Below, piece after piece: positions 34,838 through 43,497 of a stretch of 57,211 nucleotides of DNA. The DNA comes from Ruminococcus sp. (GTDB lineage Bacteria; Bacillota; Clostridia; Oscillospirales; Ruminococcaceae). Every line of letters starts with the position of its first letter. The stretch's first letter is position 1. The translations under genes and the position numbers were made by a program. Below the pieces are notes generated by a model that was given only the letters and a program-made list of their open reading frames with translations, did no database searches and had not been told where the DNA came from. The stretch covers positions 1 to 57,211 of the forward strand of contig JAFSBM010000156.1 of NCBI GenBank assembly GCA_017437285.1. The letters run 5' to 3'.

Positions 34838-37180
34838 ATGACAAAAATGAAAAAAATTGCAGCTATGACTGCGGCTCTGCTGATTTGTGCAGGAAATATG
34901 GGATATATGCCCGAAAGCACAATTTCAATCGGCGGCTTTACAGCTAATGCGGCAGAGGTTGCTGCGGAAAGCGTTGAAATCAACGAGGCAAATTTCCCCG
35001 ACGCAAACTTCCGTGAATTTATCAAGGAAAACTTTGATACCGACGATGACGGTGTGCTTTCAACTGAGGAAATTGCAGCTGTAACTGAAATTTACGTCAA
35101 TAAAAAGGGAATTTCTGATTTGTCCGGATTGAAATATTTTATAAAATTAAGGGAGTTATATTGCACTGATAATCAGCTCACATCACTTGATGTAAGTAAT
35201 AACACTGCATTGGAAGAAATAAAATGCAACGGCAATCAACTTACAACACTTAATGTAAGCAATAACAGAGCATTGCTGTGGGTGCATTGCAAAGATAATC
35301 AACTCACCTCACTTGACATTAGCAATAACAGCAAAATGGGAGAGTTGAGGTGTGACAACAATCAACTCACAACACTTGATGTAAGCAAAAACACAGCCTT
35401 AACCGGTTTATACTGCGACGGAAATCAAATTACCACACTTGATGTAAGCAAAAATACATCTTTATTTGATTTATCTTGCAGTTCTAATCAACTTACAACT
35501 CTTGATGTTAGTAATAATACGTCATTAAAATATTTATTTTGCTATTCTAATCAGCTTACAACCATCGATGTAAGTAATAACACGGGTTTAGAGCAATTAT
35601 CTTGTGGTTCTAATCAACTCACAGCACTCGATATAAGTAAGAACACAGCTTTAGAGTATTTATATTGCAGCTCTAACCAACTCACAACTCTCGATGTAAG
35701 CAATAACAAGAAATTGAATACCCTCTTTTGTAATGATAACCATCTTCCATTCCTTGACCTCTATGATACAGAAGCATCTATAGTTACGTGTGTCAATAAC
35801 GTATACGAAATAACCAGCTTAAATACTGTCTTTGACCTTTCAACTCTCCCGAAAGGCTTTGATGTTACAAAGACTTCTGACTGGACAAACGGCACAGTTG
35901 AGGGAAATATTCTCACAATTGAGGACACTTCAAAGGAAGTTACATACAAATATCTCTACGGATATGGAGTTTCAGAAACATTCACTTTAATTCCTACAAA
36001 ATCCGCAGAAACTCCCGAAAAGCCTCCTGTTTCATTCGGCGATGTAAACAACGACGGCACAATTGACTCCATTGACGCTTCATCAGTTCTTGCCCATTAT
36101 GCGGCTGTTTCAACAGGCGGCAGCTCTTCATTCTCCGCTGAACAGATAAAGGCTGCTGATGTTAACAAGGACGAAAAATGCGACTCTATTGACGCTTCAC
36201 TTATGCTTGCCTACTATGCACATACTTCCACAGGCGGTACAGGTACAATTGAGGACTACCTTTCAAATACAAACACCGCCGAACAGCTTAAAGCTCTCAG
36301 AGAAAAGAAAGAGTCCGAAGTTCAGCTTTTTGCGGCTGCTTATATAGGCTGCACCGATGATATGAATGAGGTTGACGCTGTTAAGTGGATAAAGGAAAAC
36401 AGCCCTGTTTTCTACGAAAATTACAGCTTTGTAGAGGATATTCCGTCAGGACAGATTGCAGGAACACCTATGGGTGAGCTTTACTGCATCGTTCCCTTTG
36501 ATGAAAATTCAACAGTTGCAATAAATCGTATTGTACAGGATGAAAACGGCAATGGTTCATATGAAAATGTTATCTACAGAAGTGAAAGCGGCGAGCCTGT
36601 ATTGCTTTTCTGCAACAACTCAGGGGTTGACGGCGATACAATGGTAACTATTACCGATTCTGACGGAAACAAGGATGTATGGTTCCCCGGACTCGATGAA
36701 AAGCTGATGATGAACTGCCCATATAATGCAAATTATGACACCTTTGTATACGATTTCTCGCAGTATCAGGAAATACTTGAAAAAGAGCATACATCACGCA
36801 AGAAAAACGGCTGGAATCTCCCAACTGCTGCCGATCTGCAATTTACTTACTGGTCAGGCGTTGATTACAGAGGCTCAGAAGTTATAGGCTCCTACCAAAT
36901 TGAATTTAGCGAAGATACAGCCTATATCAAGTGGGTTGACGGCGATGAGGAACACGAATTCAAGGACGTTGAATGGCAGCTTGAAGTTGAACAGGACGCT
37001 GCTGTTGTAACCTTTAATTTCAACGAATTTGCAGGTATTCTCCAATATAACTTCCTTTGGAATGAAAATAACAGTAAGCTTTATACAGCAGTAAACTTTA
37101 CAAATGAAGATACTTTAGACGAAAATTTAAAGCTTTACAGAATACTTGACAGATACGAATACTCTGAACCGATTTCATAA
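34838..37180 (+). CDS. dockerin-bearing EF-hand/LRR secreted protein
   Basis: 780 residues. Signal peptide as in the two upstream paralogues (KKIAAMTAALLICAGNMGYM), one EF-hand/LRR module (loop DTDDDGVLSTEE near residue 65, LRRs to about 305, cap FDLSTLPKGFDV), then a type I dockerin at about 400-467. The dockerin has two Ca-loop repeats, GDVNNDGTIDSIDASSVLAHY and ADVNKDEKCDSIDASLMLAYY. There is no LPXTG. The C-terminal 300 residues (YCIVPFDENSTVAI, WFPGLDEKLMMNCPYN, YWSGVDYRGSEVIGSYQIEF) match no family I know. The dockerin implies assembly on a cohesin scaffold, an alternative to sortase anchoring. Ribosome site TGGAGG. Confidence 0.9.
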   Translation: MTKMKKIAAMTAALLICAGNMGYMPESTISIGGFTANAAEVAAESVEINEANFPDANFREFIKENFDTDDDGVLSTEEIAAVTEIYVNKKGISDLSGLKYFIKLRELYCTDNQLTSLDVSNNTALEEIKCNGNQLTTLNVSNNRALLWVHCKDNQLTSLDISNNSKMGELRCDNNQLTTLDVSKNTALTGLYCDGNQITTLDVSKNTSLFDLSCSSNQLTTLDVSNNTSLKYLFCYSNQLTTIDVSNNTGLEQLSCGSNQLTALDISKNTALEYLYCSSNQLTTLDVSNNKKLNTLFCNDNHLPFLDLYDTEASIVTCVNNVYEITSLNTVFDLSTLPKGFDVTKTSDWTNGTVEGNILTIEDTSKEVTYKYLYGYGVSETFTLIPTKSAETPEKPPVSFGDVNNDGTIDSIDASSVLAHYAAVSTGGSSSFSAEQIKAADVNKDEKCDSIDASLMLAYYAHTSTGGTGTIEDYLSNTNTAEQLKALREKKESEVQLFAAAYIGCTDDMNEVDAVKWIKENSPVFYENYSFVEDIPSGQIAGTPMGELYCIVPFDENSTVAINRIVQDENGNGSYENVIYRSESGEPVLLFCNNSGVDGDTMVTITDSDGNKDVWFPGLDEKLMMNCPYNANYDTFVYDFSQYQEILEKEHTSRKKNGWNLPTAADLQFTYWSGVDYRGSEVIGSYQIEFSEDTAYIKWVDGDEEHEFKDVEWQLEVEQDAAVVTFNFNEFAGILQYNFLWNENNSKLYTAVNFTNEDTLDENLKLYRILDRYEYSEPIS

Positions 37181-37200
37181 AAAATTCAAGGAGAATTGAA

Positions 37201-38262
37201 ATGGAAAACAATGAAAATACAATCGGCATAATCCCCGACAGCAGCGGAAATTCGGGATATTCCGCAAAACTTCTGCGGAAATCCTCCAACGGAAATTCCC
37301 TTATACTTATAATATTTACCGCATTTATGTTCCTCGGCTCAATTATATCCGCAAATATTGCAAATGCCGTGGTAGGCAAGGATTCGGAATATTTCAAGGG
37401 AATAGTATTAATCTTATCAATGATTATTCAGCATTTTATCGGCGTACCCCTTGCACTTTTCATTTTCAGAAAAACAAAAATCGGACAGGGAACTGATACA
37501 ATAGGCTCAGTTTTCCGCAAACCTCAGCAGTCGTTCTGGTGGGTTGTACGCTGGATATTTATTGCGGTTTTCTTCTGCTATGCCGCAAGTATGGGAACAA
37601 ATATGTTCTTTATGCTCCTTGAAAAAATTACAGGTGTACAGCTTGTTCAGACGGATTTTTCAGCCGAAAACAATACCTTTTCACAAGTTGTAAATATCAT
37701 CTCCATTACCTTTATGGCTCCGCTTTTTGAGGAAATCCTCATAAGAGGCGGTATGCTCAATAATATAAAACGCTTCGGCTCATGGTCAGCTGTAATTTCA
37801 ACGGGTATTTTCTTCGGTCTGCTCCATATGAATTATCCGCAAGTGCCATTTGCCGCTGTTATGGGAATTGTTACCGCATTTATCGCATTGAAAACAAAAT
37901 CAATCATTCCAACTATTATTGTACATTTCATTGTAAACGGCATCGGCGGTGCAGCAAGCCTTATCACAGGAAAGCTGGATATTAAGGCAATGCAGTCGGG
38001 AGATTTTACCACTTTAATGGAAGACCCTAAAGTAATGGTTATATATATGTGTTTGACAGTTTTTGTTATGGGACTTATGTTTGTTGGACTTCTCCTTTTT
38101 ATACTGGAAATTATTCTTCACCGTGACAGCTTTAAGCTTGAAAAGGTAAATCCCGAAGTTTCCGAGGGTAAAAAGCTTTGCCACTACTTCTCAGCTCCTC
38201 TCACAATTCTCCTCACACTTTTCTATATCGGAATTACTATCTATAACGCTATTCCGCAATAA
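37201..38262 (+). CDS. CPBP family intramembrane metalloprotease
   Basis: 353 residues, several membrane spans. CPBP/CAAX-protease (Abi) motifs are present: FEEILIRGGMLNNI (about residues 175-188, the Glu-Glu..Arg motif), FFGLLHMNYPQ (about 206-216) and HFIVNGIGG (about 241-249). Family members are membrane proteases or, in some Gram-positives, bacteriocin-immunity proteins. It begins 20 bp after the dockerin-LRR gene and shares its transcript, so it may process or protect a secreted product (inference). A bidirectional terminator follows. Confidence 0.9.
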   Translation: MENNENTIGIIPDSSGNSGYSAKLLRKSSNGNSLILIIFTAFMFLGSIISANIANAVVGKDSEYFKGIVLILSMIIQHFIGVPLALFIFRKTKIGQGTDTIGSVFRKPQQSFWWVVRWIFIAVFFCYAASMGTNMFFMLLEKITGVQLVQTDFSAENNTFSQVVNIISITFMAPLFEEILIRGGMLNNIKRFGSWSAVISTGIFFGLLHMNYPQVPFAAVMGIVTAFIALKTKSIIPTIIVHFIVNGIGGAASLITGKLDIKAMQSGDFTTLMEDPKVMVIYMCLTVFVMGLMFVGLLLFILEIILHRDSFKLEKVNPEVSEGKKLCHYFSAPLTILLTLFYIGITIYNAIPQ

Positions 38263-38265
38263 TGC

Positions 38266-38300
38266 AAAAACTCCCCGCAGCCAAAACTGTGGGGAGTTTT
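38266..38300. terminator. bidirectional terminator
   Basis: AAAACTCCCC..CAG with CTG..GGGGAGTTTT lies between convergent genes, with A-run on one side and T-run on the other. Confidence 0.85.
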
Positions 38301-38301
38301 G

Positions 38302-39387
38302 TTATTCTATACAGTTGTCGTAAAATTCAACCATTTGCTTCATTGTTTCGCTGTCAAGCTCAAAAAATTTCATTTTGTCAACATTTTCTTTTACAAATTC
38401 AGTATGCATTTCACCTGTAAAGTAAAACTCGCCTATCTCCTTACAGTATTCATCATATTCCGCTTCGACTTCAGCCCTGTATTTATGCACATCAGCTGAA
38501 TTGAATATATGATTATGTCCTCTATCCTCAAATCGGACGAAAGTAAATCTTTCATTACCGCTGAATTTCTCATAATATTTGTCATAACTGAGTTCAATGG
38601 GAATCATATCATCATCAGCGCTGTGATAAATCAGCACATCTGCTGTTGACTGTTCAAGACCTTCAAGGGCAGTCATTGTGGCAAAATCCCCGAATTTATC
38701 CTTTTCCAAATCCTCAAAAATCGGCATAGCATAATCAATTGCATCTCCTGCCATATCTCTGCCCACATTCTCAATCATATCAAGAGAGGAATTGAAACCT
38801 GCAACGGAAATAATACCCTCAATTTCAGGGTGAAGCTTTGCCACGGAGCAAGCAGAATATCCGCCCCAGCTGTGTCCCCAGAGCATAAGGGGTAAATCTG
38901 ATAATTCATCGTCAGCTTTTATGTAGTTCAAGGCATAGTCAAGGTCAATAACTCCCTGAGGCAAGCCCTTTACACTTTCGCCCTCGCTTTCATCATTGCC
39001 TGTTGCGTCATAGGCGAAAACATTGTAGCCGTTTGATGCGAAATAATCTGCAACATCCATATAACTGCAATGACCGCCGCCGCCAAAACCGTGGGCAAGT
39101 ACAATCAGTCCCTTTGGCTCTGTATCGCCCTTTGTGTAGACATAGCCTGTAATTTTCTGTCCCTCATTTGAAGTAAACACGTGCTTTTCACGTTCAAGTC
39201 CGTCAAATTCCGCTATATCCCTGCAATATGGTTCAAACGATGTGAAACGTGTACCAAAATTCTGCTTGTATATGGTTTTTACAATCATTTTAGGTGCAAT
39301 AAGCAAAGCTGCAATAATCAATGCAAGTAAAATTCCCAGTATAATTAATGTGATTTTAAGCCCTTTTTTCATTTTTCCCTTTGCCAT
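38302..39387 (-). CDS. membrane-anchored alpha/beta hydrolase
   Basis: 361 residues. An N-terminal hydrophobic anchor (about 10-31, KITLIILGILLALIIAALLI) is followed by an alpha/beta-hydrolase fold: oxyanion region LAHGFGGGGH, nucleophile elbow GHSWGG (Ser173), acid in YHSADDDMIP (about Asp258-260) and a likely catalytic His in EDRGHNHIF (His291 or 293). It resembles serine aminopeptidase/lysophospholipase-like hydrolases; substrate unknown. The ribosome site GGAGG precedes ATG by about 9 bp. A MITE lies 33 bp upstream. Confidence 0.85.
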   Translation of the reverse strand: MAKGKMKKGLKITLIILGILLALIIAALLIAPKMIVKTIYKQNFGTRFTSFEPYCRDIAEFDGLEREKHVFTSNEGQKITGYVYTKGDTEPKGLIVLAHGFGGGGHCSYMDVADYFASNGYNVFAYDATGNDESEGESVKGLPQGVIDLDYALNYIKADDELSDLPLMLWGHSWGGYSACSVAKLHPEIEGIISVAGFNSSLDMIENVGRDMAGDAIDYAMPIFEDLEKDKFGDFATMTALEGLEQSTADVLIYHSADDDMIPIELSYDKYYEKFSGNERFTFVRFEDRGHNHIFNSADVHKYRAEVEAEYDEYCKEIGEFYFTGEMHTEFVKENVDKMKFFELDSETMKQMVEFYDNCIE

Positions 39388-39420
39388 TTGTTAAATCCTC
39401 CAACATTCGCAATGATACAT

Positions 39421-39578
39421 GGGCATCTCTAAAAACCCCTTTTGAGAAAAAACAGCTATGCACGACATCTGCTTCGTCAACCTCCCTTGGAGTGCGATAG
39501 CACGCCTGTGGAAGGTTTCCTTGCAGCTGCCGCACCTATCTGTTTTTTCTTTAATCAAACGGGTTTTTAGAGATGCCC
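39421..39578 (+). mobile_element. 158-bp MITE, copy 1
   Basis: Terminal inverted repeats GGGCATCTCTAAAAACCC (left) and its complement with one or two changes (right, ending GAGATGCCC at 39578). The length equals that of the inverted copy at 47299-47456, with about 95 percent identity by eye. Flanks ACAT / ATAT are only a partial 4-bp duplication. No transposase encoded. Confidence 0.85.
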
Positions 39579-39649
39579 ATATTATTATACCACAATTGAA
39601 AAAATATTTCAATATACAGTTTAAACAAATTATTTTTTATTTAAACAAA

Positions 39650-40648
39650 TTACTTTTTTATCGCACTTGCAATAATAACCACCGCAGGCGAAAGAACAGC
39701 CGCTATAACCCAGATTACCCAGCTGATATGCCAGTTGAAAGTGATAAAACTATAGCCGAGGTACAAAGCAGTAACGATTGACCAGTAAATTCCCATAACA
39801 GCTGCGGATTTGCCTACAGCTTTTTTTATTCTCGTTTTCTTCTCACGGTTGTATTTTTCTTCTTCTAAAAGTATCTCATAGCCGTCATTTGTTATACTTG
39901 ACCTTACAATGAGGAATACGCCTGCCGCTACAAAAATGAAAAGGAAAATTCCCCCAAAATCCTCTAAAGGCGAACCGCCGAAAAGTATATCGCAGACAAC
40001 AGCAGGAATAAATGAAAGTATGCAGAGAATTACGCCTATAATCAAATGGAATGTATTTTTTGAGTGGTCACGTTCACGCTTTTCCTTGACCATTCCGTCA
40101 ACTCCGTATTCCGTATCAATGCACTCTTTTTCCATAAACTCAAACTTTTTCATAATGCTGCCCGAATAGATAAATAATCCCACAGCTGCCGCAACTGATA
40201 AAAATATAAATATGGCACTTAATTCTGACAAAACTGTATCCTCAAAAAGGATTTCAAAAAGTATTGCCGCAACAGGCGAGAGTATGCACAATGCAACTCC
40301 TGCCGCAACATAAAGTGCTTTTTTGCTGTTCTTTTCAAGATACTCCACAGCCTCTGCCATAGACACGGGACGGAGAGGCGGCTCAGTTTCTACGTGAGCT
40401 TTTACGGATACTGTTTCAATATTCTCTGTGGAAATATTCTGCTCCAGTCCAAGTTCATCTTTTAAAAGTACATCTGTGCTTACGGAAAAAATCTCCGCCA
40501 ATTTGAGTATACGTGCAAGGTCGGGAGTTGACTGCGCCCCCTCCCATTTTGAAACAGACTGTCTGCTTACTCCTAATTTTTCAGCAAGTTCATCCTGTGT
40601 CATTCCCGATTTTTTTCTGAGTTCAATAATCTTATCCGCTAATATCAT
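39650..40648 (-). CDS. XRE-family regulator with C-terminal membrane domain
   Basis: 332 residues. An N-terminal helix-turn-helix (about 5-60, LRKKSGMTQDELAEKLGVSR then QSVSKWEGAQSTPDL) is joined by a linker to about five to six hydrophobic segments (from about 112). The last part ends VIWVIAAVLSPAVVIIASAIKK. Such HTH-membrane fusions are common in Firmicutes and are thought to sense envelope or small-molecule signals; the target is unknown. Start follows TGGAGGAACTACT. Its own promoter lies upstream. Confidence 0.88.
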   Translation of the reverse strand: MILADKIIELRKKSGMTQDELAEKLGVSRQSVSKWEGAQSTPDLARILKLAEIFSVSTDVLLKDELGLEQNISTENIETVSVKAHVETEPPLRPVSMAEAVEYLEKNSKKALYVAAGVALCILSPVAAILFEILFEDTVLSELSAIFIFLSVAAAVGLFIYSGSIMKKFEFMEKECIDTEYGVDGMVKEKRERDHSKNTFHLIIGVILCILSFIPAVVCDILFGGSPLEDFGGIFLFIFVAAGVFLIVRSSITNDGYEILLEEEKYNREKKTRIKKAVGKSAAVMGIYWSIVTALYLGYSFITFNWHISWVIWVIAAVLSPAVVIIASAIKK

Positions 40649-40725
40649 AGTAGTTCCTCCATAAATTTAAAGTTTACATTTAGCATTTGATTTCACGATA
40701 CCGGTTCCGTGTTTTCCATGATTTT

Positions 40726-40754
40726 ATTTTACCACATTTGCCCGTTGCAGTCAA
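40726..40754 (-). promoter_or_regulatory. promoter of the XRE regulator
   Basis: Minus strand TTGACT (40749-40754), 17-bp spacer, TAAAAT (40726-40731), about 78 bp before the start codon. Confidence 0.5.
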
Positions 40755-40808
40755 TAAAGTACGCTTTGAAATTTGTCAACCGGCAGTTGCAATGGCTGTA
40801 TTTCGTCA

Positions 40809-40850
40809 TTTCAAGCCTTTAGCCATTAGCTGACGGAAACTGTAAATTAT
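40809..40850 (+). repeat. heptad remnant
   Basis: AAGCCTTTAGCCATTAGCTG: three GCYNTTA units without a complete hairpin, in an otherwise featureless AT-rich gap (40649-41021). Confidence 0.65.
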
Positions 40851-40929
40851 TGCTCCACCGCAAGCAAACCATCAGATGTCAGAAAATATCAGCCTGCATA
40901 AAAAGTTGACAGCAATTTTTTAATAATAC

Positions 40930-40958
40930 TTGCTTTTATAAAACAAAAATGTTATAAT
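40930..40958 (+). promoter_or_regulatory. promoter of the SMI1-ankyrin pair
   Basis: TTGCTT (40930-40935), 17-bp spacer, TATAAT (40953-40958). Confidence 0.6.
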
Positions 40959-41021
40959 AATTTTATAATTTTTATTGACATTTTATTGTGATAAAAAATT
41001 TTAATGCACGGAGGAATAAAA

Positions 41022-41465
41022 ATGGAAATTAATTGGATTTTGTCAACACCTACTTCAAAAGCAGATTTGGATTACGCTGAAAAACAATTTAATGTAACTT
41101 TTCCAAAAGAGTATTCGGAACTAGTTTTAAATTATAATTTTGCATATGCAAAGCCAAATTGTGTTTGCGTAAACGGAAGAGAAAGAGTATTTGAAAGATT
41201 GTTGTCTATTAATGAAAGCGACAGAATGAATATATTTAATTTTTCTGAAATTGTGAGCGAAAACTGTGGTAAAAATCTGATTGCTTTCGGCTCTGACCCT
41301 TTTGGAAATTACTGGTGCTTTGATTACAACAATGGAAATGACGAGCCTGTTATAGTTTACTATGACCACGAATCAGCATTCGAATATGAAGATTATGAGC
41401 CGCAATTTGTATGCAGTTCTTTCCGTGAATTATTGGACAATATAACAGAATCGCAGGAGGAATAA
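41022..41465 (+). CDS. SMI1/KNR4 (SUKH) family protein
   Basis: 147 residues, start at 41022 because the GGAGG site overlaps the earlier in-frame ATG region. The family pattern is clear: DLDYAEKQFNVTFPKEYSEL (about residues 14-33), ERLLSINESDRMNIFN, then LIAFGSDPFGNYWCFDYNNG (about 84-103), PVIVYYDHES and the C-terminal FRELLDNI. A probable immunity protein or protein-interaction module. It forms a two-gene unit with an ankyrin protein 28 bp downstream; no toxin is seen. Confidence 0.88.
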   Translation: MEINWILSTPTSKADLDYAEKQFNVTFPKEYSELVLNYNFAYAKPNCVCVNGRERVFERLLSINESDRMNIFNFSEIVSENCGKNLIAFGSDPFGNYWCFDYNNGNDEPVIVYYDHESAFEYEDYEPQFVCSSFRELLDNITESQEE

Positions 41466-41493
41466 AAAAAGGATTGGATAAAGGAGTATTACA

Positions 41494-41856
41494 ATGGACA
41501 GACTTGGCAGAGATGAGTTGTTCTATAAAATTGTAGACGGTCACATTAAAGAAGCACTGAAAATACTTGACGAGGTTGAAAACGTCGATATCAAGGACAA
41601 AAATGGATATTCTTATTTGCATATTGCTGTACAATGCAGTTCAGTTGAGATAATAAGAAAACTTTTGTCAAAGGGTGCGGATATTAACATTGCTGATATT
41701 TTCGGTAAAACTCCGCTGATGATTGCTATCTGGTATTATAAAGGCGACAGAACAATAATAGATTTACTGCTTGAAAATGGTGCAGATAAAGAAATGTCTG
41801 CCAATTCAGGAATGTCATGCAGACAGCTGGCGGCTATAAAGGGCGTAGAACTGTAA
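41494..41856 (+). CDS. ankyrin-repeat protein
   Basis: 120 residues with about three ankyrin repeats: NGYSYLHIAVQCSSVEIIRK (about 35-54), LLSKGADINIADIFGKTPLM (about 55-74) and LLENGADKEMSANSGMSCRQ. Intracellular protein-binding scaffold by family. It follows an SMI1-like gene with its own AAAGGAG site. Ankyrin proteins also occur among immunity genes of polymorphic toxin systems, so an immunity role is possible. Confidence 0.88.
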   Translation: MDRLGRDELFYKIVDGHIKEALKILDEVENVDIKDKNGYSYLHIAVQCSSVEIIRKLLSKGADINIADIFGKTPLMIAIWYYKGDRTIIDLLLENGADKEMSANSGMSCRQLAAIKGVEL

Positions 41857-41895
41857 AAAAACCCCCGAAAGACCTGCGTCTATCGGGGATTTTTC
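41855..41895. terminator. bidirectional terminator
   Basis: AAAAAACCCCCGA with TCGGGGATTTTT between the convergent ankyrin and protease genes. It overlaps the 3' edge of the protease gene. Confidence 0.8.
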
Positions 41896-43456
41896 ATAGC
41901 TTTTCTGATAATATATCAATAGATTGCTTCATCAGAACAACATCGGCAATATCAACAGTGCCGTTGTCATTGTAATCTGCTAAAAATTTCTGAATATTTG
42001 AAAATTCAGTATCGTTCGCAATGTAATCCAGAACTAATTCAGCATCAGCCAATGTTATCTCCTGATTATCATATGATGTTACCCGACCTTTAGCAAGATT
42101 AATGCTGTCAGTCCTTGAATAAATGCCGTCGGTCAGAGAGCCGTATACCGTATCAATGGGAACAACAGGATTTCCCAGATTATCCAGAATGCGAGCAGAA
42201 ATCCTGTACACAGGATTTGATTTATCCCCTGTCACCTGAATTGTCCATTCCCGTGACATATATCTGTTCAAATCCTTATCGGCTGCCGAATCAAAAAAAT
42301 CAAACACCAGACAGCGGTATTCAGGATTTGCCAAAGGCTGCCCCTTATCACACCACCACCTTTTTGACGGTGAAAACGCTGAGGGGTCAGCTTTTATAAT
42401 CAGATTCCACGGGTCTTTCGATATATATGTCACACATCCCACAAAACAGACATTGCATTTTTTTACGTCAATGAAATAAAAATTATTTTTCCCTTCTTTG
42501 CCGAACACAGCGGTACGGGTTCCCTTATAGTCGTTCTGCCAACCTCTGCCGTGAGTGCTTACATAATTCAAAGCATCATAGGAAACCCAGATATATCCGT
42601 CATTTCCCCAGTTTTTGCCCATTGAATTGGCAATTTTGAAAGCTCCTGTCAATGTTGCTCCGTTTACAGTTACCTCAATATTATCATCATATCCCACTAC
42701 GGTCATACAATGCCCCACATTTCCACGGTCACTGCCTCTTACTATAAAATTTTCACCCGAACTGTTTTTTGCCGTTGCCCAGCCCGATGAATTTGTCCAG
42801 ATTACACCCACATGACCGTCAGCAATTTTTGATTTGATTTCCGCTATTTCTTCCATTGAATCAACGACATACAAATCTGTTGCAGCTGCTCTGTATTCAA
42901 GCACATCAATGAGTTTATCTGTATCTGATACCCATGAATAGGAATATGAAGACAGGGAACTTATATGAGGATACTCCTCAAGAGTCATAGCTCCCTGATT
43001 TTTCAGCACAAAGTAAGCGTCAGTCAGTAAAGCAAAATTATTAGCACCGCCGTTTATATAATTATACGTCCATGACGGAGAAAAAATATTCGTTTCGTCT
43101 GTTGGTGTATTTCTGTATCTGTTCACTTCATAAGTGAACTGATAATATGTTGTCGCCCAGCCTGCACAGGAGTTTATTGCCCCCTGATTGCCGATAGGAG
43201 GGAAATATATCGAAGTATCGGGATTTGTTGAGATGTCAAAACTTGACGGTATTGCTGTTCGTGATACAGTTTCAGCCTGACAGTCAATCACGTTAATTCC
43301 GCAGTCATCGGGAAGTTCATCTGCTGATTGCCATATGCCGCCGCCCACATCGGAATATATGTCATCGGCGGCAGTATAAAGCTGATTACAGCACATAGCA
43401 CAAGCAGATACAGATACAGATACAAAAACTGATAATATCCTTTTTAACACAAACAT
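41894..43456 (-). CDS. secreted papain-like (C1) protease with C-terminal dockerin
   Basis: 520 residues. A signal peptide (about 1-30) is followed by a C1A-type catalytic domain: FPPIGNQGAINSCAGWATTY with Cys97, the His region VGHCMTVVGYDD (His249), and FKIANSMGKNWGNDGYIWVS (Asn277). The C-terminus carries a dockerin: the canonical Ca-loop DYNDNGTVDIADVVLMKQS (about 495-513) and a weaker first repeat DNQEITLADAELVLDYI. Dockerins dock enzymes to cohesin scaffoldins, so this would be a cellulosome-type or surface-complex protease. Substrate unknown; protection or processing of surface proteins is possible. Confidence 0.9.
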   Translation of the reverse strand: MFVLKRILSVFVSVSVSACAMCCNQLYTAADDIYSDVGGGIWQSADELPDDCGINVIDCQAETVSRTAIPSSFDISTNPDTSIYFPPIGNQGAINSCAGWATTYYQFTYEVNRYRNTPTDETNIFSPSWTYNYINGGANNFALLTDAYFVLKNQGAMTLEEYPHISSLSSYSYSWVSDTDKLIDVLEYRAAATDLYVVDSMEEIAEIKSKIADGHVGVIWTNSSGWATAKNSSGENFIVRGSDRGNVGHCMTVVGYDDNIEVTVNGATLTGAFKIANSMGKNWGNDGYIWVSYDALNYVSTHGRGWQNDYKGTRTAVFGKEGKNNFYFIDVKKCNVCFVGCVTYISKDPWNLIIKADPSAFSPSKRWWCDKGQPLANPEYRCLVFDFFDSAADKDLNRYMSREWTIQVTGDKSNPVYRISARILDNLGNPVVPIDTVYGSLTDGIYSRTDSINLAKGRVTSYDNQEITLADAELVLDYIANDTEFSNIQKFLADYNDNGTVDIADVVLMKQSIDILSEKL

Positions 43457-43497
43457 CCCTCCGAATATACTGATATTATTCCCTGCATAATCCGCAT

